Origin: Gordionus sp. m RMFG-2023
Taxonomy: Eukaryota > Nematomorpha > Gordioida > Chordodea > Parachordodidae
Assembly (NCBI RefSeq): GCF_954871325.1
Contig: NC_088776.1
Coordinates: forward strand, 30,986,508-31,050,507
Direction of reading: 5' to 3'
DNA: 64,000 bases
Shown one piece after another: positions 12,201 to 22,961 of the stretch. A model generated the notes under the pieces. It did no database searches, was not told the DNA's origin, and worked only from the letters and a program-made list of their open reading frames with translations. Position numbers and translations under genes: made by a program. How positions within the stretch are numbered: position 1 is the first letter of the stretch; each line of letters begins with the position of its first letter.

Positions 12201-15200
12201 ATTTCCCTGCCGCTCATTCATCTAAAAATTTGTTTAACCAGCTCAGAGTAACTTTAAAAATTTATATAATAAATTTATACATAAAAAATACTAAAATTTA
12301 TTTATAAGTTAACAATTAATTTTAATATTATAATCTTTATAAATTTCAAAATCTACTCTATAAATCAAATTTATCAAGTAATTTAAAATATAAAATGTTG
12401 AAAATAGAGATAGACATGGAAGAGAATTTCGAGACAGATGATAACCACGTAATTTAACTCTCTCCCCAAATTTGCAAAATATTTAGAAAAAATAATAATA
12501 TAGGATTTAAATTTGGACGCATGAAATAGCGAATAACAAAATCATTCAATAAATAAAGCAACTTCAACCTAAATAAAAATATCTCAAGATATTATTCATA
12601 AATTTTAATAAATTATCATCTACTATTTTAAATTTAGAATATCCACGGCAAAAATTTCTAGGAGATTGGAAAATTTATCTATAATTTTGGTGTATTATAG
12701 ATCAAATTTAATTTAAACTAAATAGATTAATTCTAAGATAACAAAATCAGGTGTTTCTCAATAATCAGCACATAAATCGATAATCAATTTTATAATTAAT
12801 GCAATTCAACCCCTCCTTGGTCGATAGTCCCTTATTTATCAATCTGATTACATTATCACTTGGTACCAAGTTATCCTGCTGGCAGAAGTGATGACAAGAA
12901 TTTTGGATAATTTTAAAGAAATTATAGAGTTTTTTGCCAAATGCGCTACTTTCTGTTATTTATTTTATTTTAAAATTATAAAATATGCAATATTATGAAA
13001 TAAATTTTTTTTAAAATAAATAAACTCGTGTTTAGTTCGCCTGATAAATATTTAAAATTTACCCGTACTTACCCATTGTTTTAAAAATATTTTTTATCCT
13101 TGTATAATTTTTCTAACCTGTCCTTATGCCTAAAATATGACGGCAGACTGACCCCCTTAATCTAATGATGCTGAGATCTAGTGGGTCGTTTAAAAACGGC
13201 TTAAGATTTTATCCAAAATAATATTATGCAGCCCTCTAGATTTGGCAAATAGAGGTTCAAACCTTTTTGCCATCCATGAACAAAATCTCCAGGCTTGCAT
13301 AATATTATTTTGGCTTAAATCTTAATCGGGCCATTTTTAAAAATCGAGCCGTTATATAACATTACTGAGACTGATGACTTATATATAAAATGTGATTCCA
13401 TTACAAAATAGATACTGACTATGTTTATTGACTATGAGGATACCCCTCTGAGTTACCCAATGACACCATTGTTCCATATCACCCCCTTCCCCCTCCTTTT
13501 CCATGTCAGAGGCTCTGACTAGAATAGAATTAAAAAATTAGGCATATTTTCAATTAACAACTTTCTTATGCTAAATAATAAGTGCCTAAATATTTAGCTG
13601 AATCATCAAATTATTTTTTTATGCCAATCATTATGGATGACGGTTTTTTTTAGAAACATCGGTATATATTACAGGAACTTTCGAGAATCTCAAAAAGGCG
13701 TTTAAGGCCAATTATAGATATGGCTATCTCCCAGGGGCGGACTGGCCATAAGACCAGGTGAGCATTTTGCCCACGAGGCCGCGAGAAATGTCGATTTTTG
13801 AGGCCGATCAGAGAAAATATCAAAAAAAGGCCGATTATAAAAAAAAGGTCGATTATTATGCACATTATTTTCTCTTATCATTTATTTATTTTTAATGATA
13901 TCACATTCCTTGACAATTGTCATGTCGTTTACTATAATTTAATGCATAAAATACCAATAACGTCACTTGACGCTATACATCATTACCTCGTTTTTTTCTT
14001 TGTTTTTTTTCAAATGAAGTAAAAACGCTTCCGTTTGAGTAGAGTGAAAGCTAAGTTTTGATTAATTCATTATATTACATTTTTATACATTGATTTATTT
14101 TAGAAATAATATAGCCAACATTTCTTGTTCTTAATTCATTGAAATCAAATAAAATCCAGGTCGGTGAATCAGATTAAAGGATGGATGCTTGGGTGAAAAG
14201 AATAATTCATCTGGCCAAAATAAGTTGAGAAAGCTGCAAAAAATAGGTTAGATAAGGTACACGTGAAAAAGCCCTTAGAGGATATATGGTAAAGAGAGCT
14301 TGCTCCCAATATCGATAAATGCACTTCAATTTATAATAGATAATAAATCATTTGATACAAAAACTTGATAATTTTTGTAAATTTAAAACTCTAAGTACAG
14401 CTATAATATATTTAGAAATTTTTGAATTGGCCACTGTCATATCTTTAAACTAAAAAATTAGGTACTTTGTCAGCTTGGAAAATGATAGAAGATGCTAAGT
14501 CTTCTGTATCATCGATTATTACATCGATTCAATATAAAGCAATAAAATGGCTTCTAATTTAAATGAAACACTTTAATATTTAAAGCTTTCGGAGAGTATC
14601 AGGGTACATAATGCTCTGCCAAAAAATCGAATAGGACGAGCGAAGAGAATATATAGTGACAAATGTCAAGATAAACGTCCTCAAGAATCGATTGATCTTT
14701 ATAGGTTTGGAGTATTTCGTCCTAATTGATCAAATTATAAACAGCTTGTTGGAACGGCTCTACATCTGAGGATATTCAGCATATAGAATTTCCTCTTAAA
14801 AATTAAAAATACATATTTTTAATTTTTAAAAGGAAAATATGCCAATCGCCAGAGTGGCCTAACGGGTTATAATGTATGCTTGGAAACAGAAGGACGCAGG
14901 TTCAATCCTGGTAAGGAGCATAAATATTTTCAGGTTTTTCTTCTATGACTGATGTGTAAAGACATATGGTAAGATAAATTTCGGAGCTTTTACATGCTAA
15001 TCTCTCGCAGAAGTTTAAAGGTGTAATAGACTGCAAAGTCATCCCAGGAGAAGATATAGCCGCGCAACACAAACTACTGGTCATGGATTTACACATCACA
15101 AATAAATCCACTCGAAACAAGATAAAACTGGAACCATGCTTCAAATGGGATAAATTAAAAACAATGACAGATGCCTTTGCAATTCATGCAAACATTGAAA

Positions 15201-18200
15201 CAATAGATTCCTCACAAGTCAGTGAAAAATGTGAACAGACCTTTCATCTAGATTAATAGACACTGCCAAATCTACACTAGGCTTGACAAGGGGAGGCAAC
15301 AAATCATACAAAGAACTATGGTGGTGGAATGAAGTGGTACAAACCACTATACAGGAGAAAAAAACCCTTAATAAAATATGGTACAAATCCAAAAACCCAG
15401 ATGACAAGACAAGATACAAAAAATCCAAGAGAATAGCTACAAAGGCGGTGGCTAGGGTCAAATCTATGGCATACGATGACATATATGAAGAACTACATAT
15501 TAAAGAAGGGCAAAATAAAATATAAAGATTAGCCAAACAGCGAGAAAAGAATTCTAGGGATATAAACGGAGCTCCGAAAGTAATCAAGAATAAAGATGGT
15601 AAATTGATAATAAAGAAATAATGAATAGATGGAAAGATGGAAAGAATATTTTCATTAGCTTCTCAACTTAATCCCCACATACTACATTTAGATGAACACT
15701 CCCCATGTCAAAACCTTATACCACCAATAACAGAACAAGAGTTAATCATGCCTCAAGCATATGAAAAACAACATAGGGGTCCAGATGATATTCCAATAGA
15801 AAGCCTTAAAGCACTAGGAGATGATGGAATACATTTCCTCACAATAAAATACTTGGAAATGAAGAGGTTCCTCAAAAATGGGGGCAGAGCTATCTAGTTC
15901 CTATCTTCAAAAATAAAGGGGACCCACACAATTGTCAAAATTACAGGGGCATATAACTAATGTCACACTGTCTAAAACTATACGAAAAAATAAAAGAAAA
16001 AAGATTAAGAGACATAAATGAAATAGGAGAGACTCAGTTTGGCTATATGCCTGGAAGATCAACAACTGATGCTATCCCCGCAATTAGGCAAAAGAGTGAA
16101 AAATACAGGAAAAAGAACAAAAAGCTACACAAGGTCTTTCTCGATCTAGAAATGGCCTATAATAGAATCCTAAGAAAACATATCTGGTGGGCGCTACGCC
16201 ACAAAAAGGTTCCCGAAAAATATATAAGAAAAATACAGGATATGTATTTGGGCCATACAACAATGGTCTGTAGCACAACAGGTACTTCAGCAGGCTTTAC
16301 AATAGCCGAAGGAGTTTATCAAGGGTCGGCTCTCAGCCCACTTCTTTTCATTACAGTAATAGATGTATTAGCACAGTCTATACCTCAAACAGTCCCGTGG
16401 AATATGATATTTGCAGATGATATTGTGATACTTGCCGAATCCAAGGATGAATTGAAAGAAAGATTAGTGAGTTGGAAAAATATCCTAGAAAAGCACGGAC
16501 TAAAAGTAAATAGAGAAAAGACGGAATATATGGTGATAGAAGGAGATGAATCAGAGAGTATTGATATAAATGAATGGCAGATATCGGCAATTGAAAGCTG
16601 CAAATATTTGGGCTCCACTATACAAACGGCACAATCGAAAAAGAGATAAAGAGTAAAATTAATCAAGGGTGGTTAAAGTGGAGATCTTTATCTGGATTGC
16701 TATTTGACAAAAGAATCCCACACAAATTAAAAGGAAAAATTTACAGTTCCATAGTACAACCAACTATTCTATATAGTTCGCAAACATGGCCAACCAAGGA
16801 ATCAGACGAGAGAAGTCTACAAACTATGGGGATGAGAATGCTGAGGATGATTGCTGGAGTAACAAGAAAGGATAAAGTGCGCAGTACAAGAATACTAAGT
16901 AGTTTAATGGTAGTGCCCATTAAGACTAAGTTAATGGTAAACAGACTTGGATATTATGGGCACCAATGAGAATTCCTATGAACTACATAGGAAATAAGGT
17001 TGAGAGTTTGGAAGTGATGGGCAAACGTAAAAGAGGTAGGCCAAAACTTCAATGGGGCTATAAAGTTAGAGCCAATATAAAGAAGTATAAATTAGATAAA
17101 AGAGATTGTATGAATAACATAAAATGGAGAGAGATGTTGAAGGAGCTTACCACCAGAAAAGGTGAAAGCTAAAGAGAAAAAAAAGAAAAAGGAACGGAAT
17201 TATGCCAGGAAAAATAATTTAATGATATACCCCCTTTTAAAATGTTTATATTTAAATTTAGATTGCAAATCTTATATTGCTGAAGATATTCAGCAGATAG
17301 AATAATTTTTTATTTCCTCTTAAAATGTATGGAAAATCCTATAAGGTTGGGAAGTATGATTTCAGGATTTTTATCTTGATGAAATAAATAGGAAAGATAT
17401 ATATATATTGCGTGTTAAATTACGTAACGAATAATGTTCATTTGCCAGTGTATTCAAAGATATGGTAGCAAAATAAATGAAACGGAAGATGATCGTATGA
17501 ACAAGTGAGGAGTCAAATGAAGAAGACGGAATACTACAATATGATAATAACTCAAAGTGTGACGACAAAATTAATATTCAATCAGAGCCCCTCATATACG
17601 AAACTTTCTCGAGCCAGCATACATATTTTTAGAAGAATTTGTGGCCAGATTGCTTGACAATAATTTCAAAATTTGATAAAAACTTTAATCTAGGGTATAA
17701 TTAAAGCAAATTATTTGTTATTCGATTTAATCATAAATATTTGAAATAATTATAAACTAGCCAAAATATTCCTTGCGGAACTTATTTTTTAGATTTACCC
17801 ATCGTATTCCTTTATTCCTTTCCTTTTTAAAATTTATTTTCATATTTAATTAATAATTTTTTAAAATATAATAACACATTTTTAACTTTTGAAAATATTT
17901 TAAAAATAATTTGTGAAATAATCGTTTTGAGCTATTGCTAATAATACCAATATTTGATTCGTTACTCTAATCTGGGGTTATATTCGCGTATCATCTTTAT
18001 ATCCAACATTATGTGAAATTCCTTTTACGGAATCAAAATATACAAAAAATTATTTATTTACCCAATAGTCATTTCTTCTCGAAAATTCATCGTCGATTAT
18101 TTCCAAAATAAAAAATTTTACATATTCGCCTAAAAATACAATTCGAGATTTTGGTTTTCATTTATGGTCCCTTTTTGCCGTATTGACACTTTTGGCGGTC

Positions 18201-21200
18201 AGATGGGAAAATGAATTGAAAAACCTAATCTAAAGAAAAGGAAATCAAAAAATTTTTAAAAAGCAAGTCAATAGCAAAAAAGATTAAAAATTTGGCTGCC
18301 CCTAAGAATAGTTTAATTTTGGTGACCCAGCTCACCTGTATTCTTACCCTCTTGCACGGGCTTGTTTTGACAACTCAATTTTCTTTTATAATTATTTATT
18401 AATACACATTTTTTTTGTACTATAAAGCAAAATGTATGTTAGAATAATTTAAATAACAAATAATTATTTAATGTACACACTTAAAACAAACCAATATTGG
18501 GTGTCCTAGTTCAACATCTAAAATCTGTTTATTTAAAAAATAAGACTAACCAGGACACGGCCTTGTACAATAAATAAATATTTTGTTTTGGAAGAATCAC
18601 AAAGGCACTTTACCAAAGTTAATCTAAATGGCCTTTTCTTGTTAGGCTGTTTAGAGGAAGCTATATAAGCGGATAAACAGACTGCTGATTAGAAATAAGA
18701 CGAACCAGGACATGGCCTGATCTGGGTTAGTGGGGTAAGAATAATATCTGAAAAATATCATAAAAATATAAAACTATTCAATTTAATGTTCAAATTAGAC
18801 AAACATGCATGTTTTTTTAAATATGATTATTATAAAAATGGCAATTCAACTATATTCTTGACAAATATATAAGCAAAAATTTTGAAAATATAATTTATTC
18901 AGAATATTAGTAGTAATCACAGAGCCAACGATATTATCTTAAATGACTCGATGCCACAATCATTGATTGCTAGGTTCTCTTACGGGCCTCTAGACGTTTT
19001 AACATTAGGAGGAAAAAAAGTAGTATAATTTATGGTTTTTTAAAATGTATAATACATAACTAGGTCGATATTTATCACAAACCTGATGAAATATTAAACA
19101 GAATATATTATAACCAAAAAGACAGTACCAAAGACTATAATAATCAGATAGAACAAGCTGATTGGAAATATATTGGAAGTTCTTATACAGAGCAGAACGG
19201 GAAGTTGGTATATAACATTGTGTCAGATAAAAGACTTAGAGATGGCATTCACAAAATCAAGATGGTTTTAAGGTTAAAAATACATCAATTTAAAAACACA
19301 TGTAATTTAATTTTAGTGTGATTTTTCTTTTTCTTTTTATTTGATTTTCTTTTATAACTTTAAATATTATGTAGTATAGTAAAAGTTAATGTCTTATAAT
19401 GAGATACAAGCTTTTTTGTTATTAATAAAATATATAGCTCCTCATCTTCTTCCGCAACAAACTTTAAAGGTTCTCAACTTCGAAGTCATCTACAAGATAT
19501 AGAAGAGACGGAAGAACGCGCTACCTTAACATTAGCCGTTCTCCATTTTACGACGGCCTTAGCAGTGTTTAGCATTGATGGAGCTTTTGCAGCAAATATT
19601 TCTTTGACCGGGAGTGACGCTCGTTCTCGCATGGGATCGGCGGAATTGGCCCGTTTCTGGGTGCAGACTTGTGGCCTTCTTCCTCTTTATTTATCAGCAC
19701 GACCCGACTTACAATTAAACGGTGTAGTGGACTGGCTTGCTCGTGAAAAGTTTCCTCGTGGACTCGTACGGTTTACCACACTTGACACATCTCCTGTAAT
19801 ATCACTGCTTAAAGATAAAGCGGCTTATTTAAAGCATCTCGTACACGAGGTTACTCTTTGTTACTTGTATAATGTTTTGAATTAAGGCTTATTTATCGGC
19901 AAATGCCTTCTAAGGTCTACATATTATATCGAAATTAACCACTTAAATATGAATACTGCAATCCTTTTTTGTTGTTGCGTGAACATAGGCAACAATATTA
20001 AACTATTTGCTGTGCAACTAGACGGCGAACTTTTCGCTACTAACTTTTTACTAACATTCTATTCTATATTTACCTTATTTCAATGAAATGTCTTATAATA
20101 AATTGGTCATTTTTAAACTGACCATTTACATACAGATTTTTAAAGGTTGACCCTAATTAACTCAAGCCCCCCAAACTAGGCCACATTTTTTCATAGGGAT
20201 TCACAAAATAATAATCACTATAGTGTCCGCATTGAGACAGTACACATTTATCATAGTTCAGGTTTATGAAATTTTTGAATTTCTATACTAACTTTGAACC
20301 ATATGCGGGTCTAAAAAATTCGACTTTCCCTACCCGATTATCAAAAAATTGTTTAAAAAATATGATCCATAATTTAGTTTTGGGCCTATAGGTATATTTT
20401 CTCGTTATACAATTTATGCTGATAAAATGTTCTACCTATTACATATCAGTGACTAAACGTCCATAGAAGCAAGGAAATCATTGCTTCCCTTGTAATTTTT
20501 CTTAAATAAAATTAATATAATCTTTATGCTACGTTAAAAAAAATTAATACCACAACTTTAAAAAGAGTTAATGATATTTTTACTACATTATTTTACTGCG
20601 TTATTATATTACTGCTTTTAAGTTTAAAGCTTAAATGCGGAAGAAAATTTAAAATTGCTAAAAAATCATATTGCGTTGGAAGAATAAACTTTGGTAAACA
20701 AACATAAAATTGCTTATTTTTTAATAAAAAAGAGAAAATCAAACAAATGTTTTGTGTAATTTTACATAAAAATAAGCGTTGGGGAAACAACTAAAAAATT
20801 AATCACCGATGTTTATTTTTTGGAACATCAACTTTGGCTTTAAATAATTCTTTATGTAATTTATAAATTTAACAAAAGTGTGGCTTGTCTTGCCATATCT
20901 TTTTCTTTCTAAAAATCAAACATAAATTTTTTGAACTTATTCTGTAAAATTTTTATATATAAGAATATAATATTACATATAAAATTAATAAAAATTTCAA
21001 GGATAATAAAATAAATAACGGGCTCGGGCCTAATTCTACTTAAAATAATCGGGTTCGGGCCGGGCCTTATATTTTTAAAAAAATTTAATAAAAATTTTTG
21101 ATTTAATTTATTGAAACTAAACGCTATATAACATATGTCTTTTATTTCAAGTAATTATAAAAATTAATTTCTATATTTAAATAAATTCGGGCCTGACCGG

Positions 21201-22961
21201 GCCAGTAAATTTTTTTAAAATAAATTTCGGGTTCTGGTTTGACCGGAAAAACTTTTTTAAAAAATTTCGGGTTCGGGCCGGGTTTGAAAAATTAGGCCCG
21301 ATGCAGATCACTAATTTCGCTTGTTCAGCATTTTCTATAGAGCATCCGCGAAAAAGGTTTTTAAATTTTTTTTTGGGGGGGGGGTTGTTGGGAGAGAACG
21401 GCAGGTTGAGGCTGAGATTCTTAGCTTTTTCGGGTTCAAAAATGTGCCCATGGTTGGCCAGAATCGAAACTCTACTTGTTCAAATATATATGTCGTATTG
21501 AGGTATGGAATCCATGTGGGGGGTGGGGGGGGTATGGAATCCATGTAGATTCGGAATCTCTGGATTTTGAATCATTAACTAAAGGCGATTTTTAAATTTT
21601 ATAAATCTGATTTGACAGGAATTGTATTTCAGAATATAAATTTCAAACAATTTTGTTATGAACCCTAATTTATATTAATTTTTATATGGATTTTTCATAT
21701 AAATTAAAAAATACTAAAATGTCTATGGCGAAATTTGACTAAAATTTATAGGGTAAATACTGTACATGTGCTAGAATACATTTCCGGTTAAATCGGATTT
21801 TAAAATTTTTAAATCCTCGGTAAAGGATATTTGATTTAAAATCGAGAGATTCCAAATCCCAACGGAATCCATATCCGAATACTACATATATCTGATACCT
21901 GCAGGCTCGGCCCTCCGGGCCCTATTTTAATTTTTTAAATATATCCGGGCTGGGCCGGGCCTGAAAATTTTTTTTAAAAAAAATATCCGGGCTGGGCCGG
22001 GCCTGAAAATTTTTTTTAAAAAACCCAAATATTTTAAATCGTCATTATTAGCAATAAAAATCAAAAATATATAAAAAAATTTAAAAAAATTCAGGCTGGG
22101 TCTGAATTTTTTTAAAAAACAACCCGGGCCGGGCCGAAAATATTTTTTTTTAAAAAATCCGAGCCTGGCCGTACAAATGGTAACTCTGCTGGTCTCTAAC
22201 ATATATTGCAAATAAATTTTGCAAACTACTTAGAATTATAAATATTAACAGTTACTCTGTTTTTTTTATCCCATTAACCCAGGACTGATATTTATTTCTT
22301 ATATGTTAAAATATATTATACATTATTTTCTACATTTTACAAAGGTGGGTTTAACGATTTTTGTTGCTTATGGATCGAGCAAAGATATTCCTACATATTG
22401 CTCGCTAAATATACCTCCAGAAAGAATTTATTCTATAACTAAAGTACCAAAGAGATATCAAGGGGAAGCCACGGTAAAAATAAATTATAATTAACACTAT
22501 TTGACCATGGAAAAAATATTTTTTTGTTGAAAGTATTTAAGTGAAGGTTATTCCGCACATTTACAACAACTTAAAGTGGAACAAAAGATCATTCCAAACG
22601 TTCAGTCGAAATTATATATAGATGATAATATTATTACACAGGTTACATAAATATAAATTATGCCATTCTTAATTTATTTTATTATTTAAAGTAATTTGCT
22701 TTTTTTTGCATTTAAAAATAGTGGGATCTTAATAGAAATAGCTTTAAATTACCAAAGACTACGAAAAAATGCATGAGTGAGAAATATAGTGGCAAAAATA
22801 ATATTTATGAAGATGATAAAACTCGAAATAATTCAACTCTTCCTAACATAAAATCCACCATCTCTGATGATAAATTGCCCAACGAGTATCTTTCTTCGAA
22901 TAATTTGTCTAATCACAGGGAACGCAAATATAGTTTGAGTCGATTATTCAAAAAATTTTAA
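9133..22961 (+). CDS. rdgB: Membrane-associated PI-transfer protein (PITPNM/rdgB type), 3' part
   Basis: Eight exons: 9133-9270, 9983-10365, 18903-19019, 19064-19272, 19438-19849, 22345-22473, 22534-22641, 22722-22961. Each junction has GT/AG and the phases agree throughout, giving 577 residues plus the stop. The product holds the end of a DDHD domain (HRVDYVLRK, LPHIFHAGYW), the linker SSNHRANDIILNDSM and RFSYGPLDVLTLGGKK, and the LNS2 domain (VFSIDGAFAAN, LPLYLSARPDLQLNG, VAYGSSKD, EGYSAHL), then a short lineage-specific Ser/Asn-rich tail. In the family, PITP and FFAT regions precede the DDHD and lie off-window here. Family role: PI/PA transfer at ER-plasma membrane contacts, with LNS2 sensing phosphatidic acid. 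The 8.5-kb intron holds LINE copy B. The first exon is the least certain. Confidence 0.88.
9600..9850. repeat. Possible MITE-like repeat in rdgB intron
   Basis: Contains facing CTTAAGCC/GGCTCA-type blocks (TTGAGGATTGGGCTG, AAGGCTCATATTTTCAGC) and resembles 30260-30430. Boundaries are not clear. Confidence 0.25.
9983..10365 (+). CDS. rdgB: rdgB-like exon, DDHD domain C-terminal half
   Basis: The acceptor is TTCATTTAG and the donor is GTAACT. It encodes TGHWWGRHRVDYVLRKCPPT, then VLPHIFHAGYWQSRHASLFI. PITPNM proteins have FHASYWESxD here; the last acidic residue of the DDHD set appears to be His in this protein. The frame stays open past the donor, but the homology stops at KTSLVQNR, where the next exon continues with NISSNHRAND. 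Confidence 0.88.
10853..11262. repeat. GGCC-rich dispersed repeat (hAT-MITE family), copy in rdgB intron
   Basis: Starts GATCTGCATCGGGCC and ends with GGGCTCGTATATTCAGATC. Inside are spaced CGGGCC/GGCCCG blocks separated by T/A runs. Same family as 20998, 21892, 30780 and 32716, where two copies have clear 8-bp duplications. No clean duplication found here. Confidence 0.55.
11271..14788. other. rdgB intron, non-coding with decayed repeats
   Basis: Apart from the palindromic MITE at 13185, no gene is visible. A possible transposon end CAGGGGCGGACTGGCC sits at 13733 without a detected partner. From 14160 to 14750 short frames resemble transposase debris, but none has motifs that settle a family. 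Confidence 0.4.
13185..13356. repeat. Palindromic MITE with long inverted arms, copy 1
   Basis: The left arm CAAAATAATATTATGCAGCC mirrors the right arm GGCTTGCATAATATTATTTT, and the outer CGTTTAAAAACGGC faces GGGCCATTTTTAAAAATCG. The unpaired centre includes AGATTTGGCAAATAGAGGT. A second copy with the same arms and centre lies at 42453-42669. Confidence 0.65.
14769..14802 (+). repeat. Direct repeat flanking LINE B, left
   Basis: GAGGATATTCAGCATATAGA followed by TTTCCTCTTAAAA. The right copy lies at 17283-17326. Confidence 0.5.
14789..14836. repeat. Near-perfect hairpin beside LINE copy B
   Basis: The 23-base arm TTTCCTCTTAAAAATTAAAA... pairs with its mirror ...TTTTAATTTTTAAAAGGAAA across a 2-base loop, with one mismatch. 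It ends a few bases before the LINE head at 14845. Confidence 0.75.
14846..14925 (+). promoter_or_regulatory. tRNA-like head of LINE copy B with A and B boxes
   Basis: TGGCCTAACGG at 14855-14865 matches the Pol III A-box, and GGTTCAATCC at 14899-14908 is a perfect B-box, 33 bases apart, as in a tRNA. The T-arm and acceptor pairing is weak, so it is tRNA-derived or tRNA-like rather than a functional tRNA gene. Confidence 0.6.
15960..16649 (+). CDS. LINE reverse transcriptase fragment, copy B
   Basis: A 229-residue open frame covering the RT palm: MSHCLKLYEKIKEKRL, FGYMPGRSTTDAI, VFLDLEMAYNRILRKHIWW, YLGHTTMVCSTTGTSAGF, YQGSALSPLLFITVIDVLAQ, FADDIVILAESKDELKERLV and KVNREKTEYMVIEGDE. The catalytic Asp residues (FLDL and FADD) are all present. 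It ends in a frame change after YLGSTIQTAQ; the thumb and basic tail follow in other frames (16697-17172). It lacks upstream endonuclease, so it is an inactive relic. Confidence 0.8.
   Translation: MSHCLKLYEKIKEKRLRDINEIGETQFGYMPGRSTTDAIPAIRQKSEKYRKKNKKLHKVFLDLEMAYNRILRKHIWWALRHKKVPEKYIRKIQDMYLGHTTMVCSTTGTSAGFTIAEGVYQGSALSPLLFITVIDVLAQSIPQTVPWNMIFADDIVILAESKDELKERLVSWKNILEKHGLKVNREKTEYMVIEGDESESIDINEWQISAIESCKYLGSTIQTAQSKKR
17283..17326 (+). repeat. Direct repeat flanking LINE B, right
   Basis: GAAGATATTCAGCAGATAGA then, after about 10 extra bases, TTTCCTCTTAAAA. It is too long and diverged to be an ordinary target duplication of the LINE. Confidence 0.5.
17327..18902. other. rdgB intron, non-coding
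   Basis: No gene seen. It includes a 25-bp imperfect direct repeat, AATAAGACTAACCAGGACAC at 18539 and AATAAGACGAACCAGGACAT at 18694. Confidence 0.5.
18539..18718 (+). repeat. Spaced direct repeat (2 x 25 bp)
   Basis: AATAAGACTAACCAGGACAC... (18539) and AATAAGACGAACCAGGACAT... (18694) match at 23 of 25 positions. The reverse block GTCCTAGTTC occurs at 18504. Confidence 0.5.
18903..19019 (+). CDS. rdgB: rdgB-like exon, DDHD-LNS2 linker
   Basis: 117 bases, phase 0 to 0, acceptor TTTATTCAG, donor GTAGTA. It encodes NISSNHRANDIILNDSMPQS and ends RFSYGPLDVLTLGGKK, the strongly conserved NHRAxD and RFxYGPLD blocks of PITPNM proteins. It is separated from the next exon by a 44-bp intron. Confidence 0.9.
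19064..19272 (+). CDS. rdgB: rdgB-like exon before LNS2
   Basis: Acceptor AACTAG, donor GTTAAA. It starts VDIYHKPDEILNRIYYNQKD, equivalent to the VDVYI segment of PITPNM, and includes WKYIGSSYTEQNGKLVYNI and IHKIKMVL. It ends two bases into a codon, completed by the first base of the next exon. Confidence 0.85.
19438..19849 (+). CDS. rdgB: rdgB-like exon, LNS2 domain
   Basis: Starts with a Ser-rich linker, then VFSIDGAFAANISLTGSDAR, LPLYLSARPDLQLNGVVDWL and KAAYLKHLVHE. These match the core of the LNS2 fold (FSIDGSF, VTGRPDMQ in vertebrates). The donor GTTACT follows GAG; the frame runs on to 19885, but homology continues in the next exon. Confidence 0.92.
19850..20997. other. rdgB intron, non-coding
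   Basis: AT-rich sequence without recognisable genes or element ends. Confidence 0.5.
20998..21312. repeat. GGCC-rich dispersed repeat in rdgB intron
   Basis: CGGGCTCGGGCC, TCGGGTTCGGGCCGGGCC and, at the end, GGCCCGATGCAGATCACTA. The right end is nearly identical to 31075-31095 and, in reverse complement, to 10853. Confidence 0.6.
21530..21885. repeat. MITE with ~55-bp inverted ends
   Basis: The left end GGTATGGAATCCATGTAGAT and onward to CTCTGGATTTTGAATCA is mirrored on the right by TTGATTTAAAATCGAGAGATTCC and ATGGATTCC-like blocks. Poly-G tracts lie just to the left (21371-21381 and 21518-21531). No coding capacity. Confidence 0.55.
21892..22198. mobile_element. GGCC-rich hAT MITE, 307 bp, with 8-bp target duplication
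   Basis: ACATATAT lies directly outside both ends (21884-21891 and 22199-22206). The ends are CTGATACCTGCAGG and, in reverse complement, TAGAGACCAGCAG. Inside are repeated GGGCTGGGCCGGGCC blocks between T/A runs. It sits in the last large rdgB intron, directly beside the MITE at 21530. Confidence 0.8.
22345..22473 (+). CDS. rdgB: rdgB-like exon, LNS2 end
   Basis: 43 codons, phase 0 to 0, between ACAAAG and GTAAAA. VGLTIFVAYGSSKDIPTYCS and ERIYSITKVPKRYQGEAT match the VAYGSxKDV...GLxP..I..V.K....EAT signature of LNS2. Confidence 0.92.
22534..22641 (+). CDS. rdgB: rdgB-like exon, LNS2 tail
   Basis: 36 codons beginning YLSEGYSAHLQQLKVEQKII (vertebrates: LSDGYAAHL). Introns of 60 and 80 bp flank it. 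Confidence 0.85.
22722..22961 (+). CDS. rdgB: rdgB-like terminal exon
   Basis: The acceptor is AAAAATAG. It encodes WDLNRNSFKLPKTTKKCMSE, a polar Ser/Asn/Lys tail and the end RKYSLSRLFKKF, with TAA at 22959-22961. No family homology in this tail; it is placed by phase and by being the only open continuation. Confidence 0.75.
   Translation, partial: WDLNRNSFKLPKTTKKCMSEKYSGKNNIYEDDKTRNNSTLPNIKSTISDDKLPNEYLSSNNLSNHRERKYSLSRLFKKF

Larger units (their letters stand above)
14845..17200 (+). mobile_element. RTE-type LINE copy B (internal deletion)
   Basis: Keeps the 5' tRNA-like head (14846-14985), then jumps directly to the region equivalent to 3717 in copy A, so the endonuclease is mostly deleted (about 750 bp). 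The rest runs to the shared end GGTGAAAGCTAAAGAGAAAA. The flanks share TATGCCA (14838-14844 and 17201-17207), a possible short target duplication after a 3' tail. It keeps the longest intact RT frame of the three copies. Confidence 0.8.

Noticed and set aside
13733-13800. CAGGGGCGGACTGGCC as a transposon end
   Set aside because: Looks like a known type of terminus, but no partner end or duplication was found.
14130-14760. Possible transposase debris upstream of LINE copy B
   Set aside because: Phrases such as YRFGVFRPN loosely recall transposase ends, but every frame is short and no defining motif is present.
21335-21548. Frames across the G-rich tract, including a Pro-rich one
   Set aside because: Low-complexity artefacts of the poly-G runs and a MITE end.
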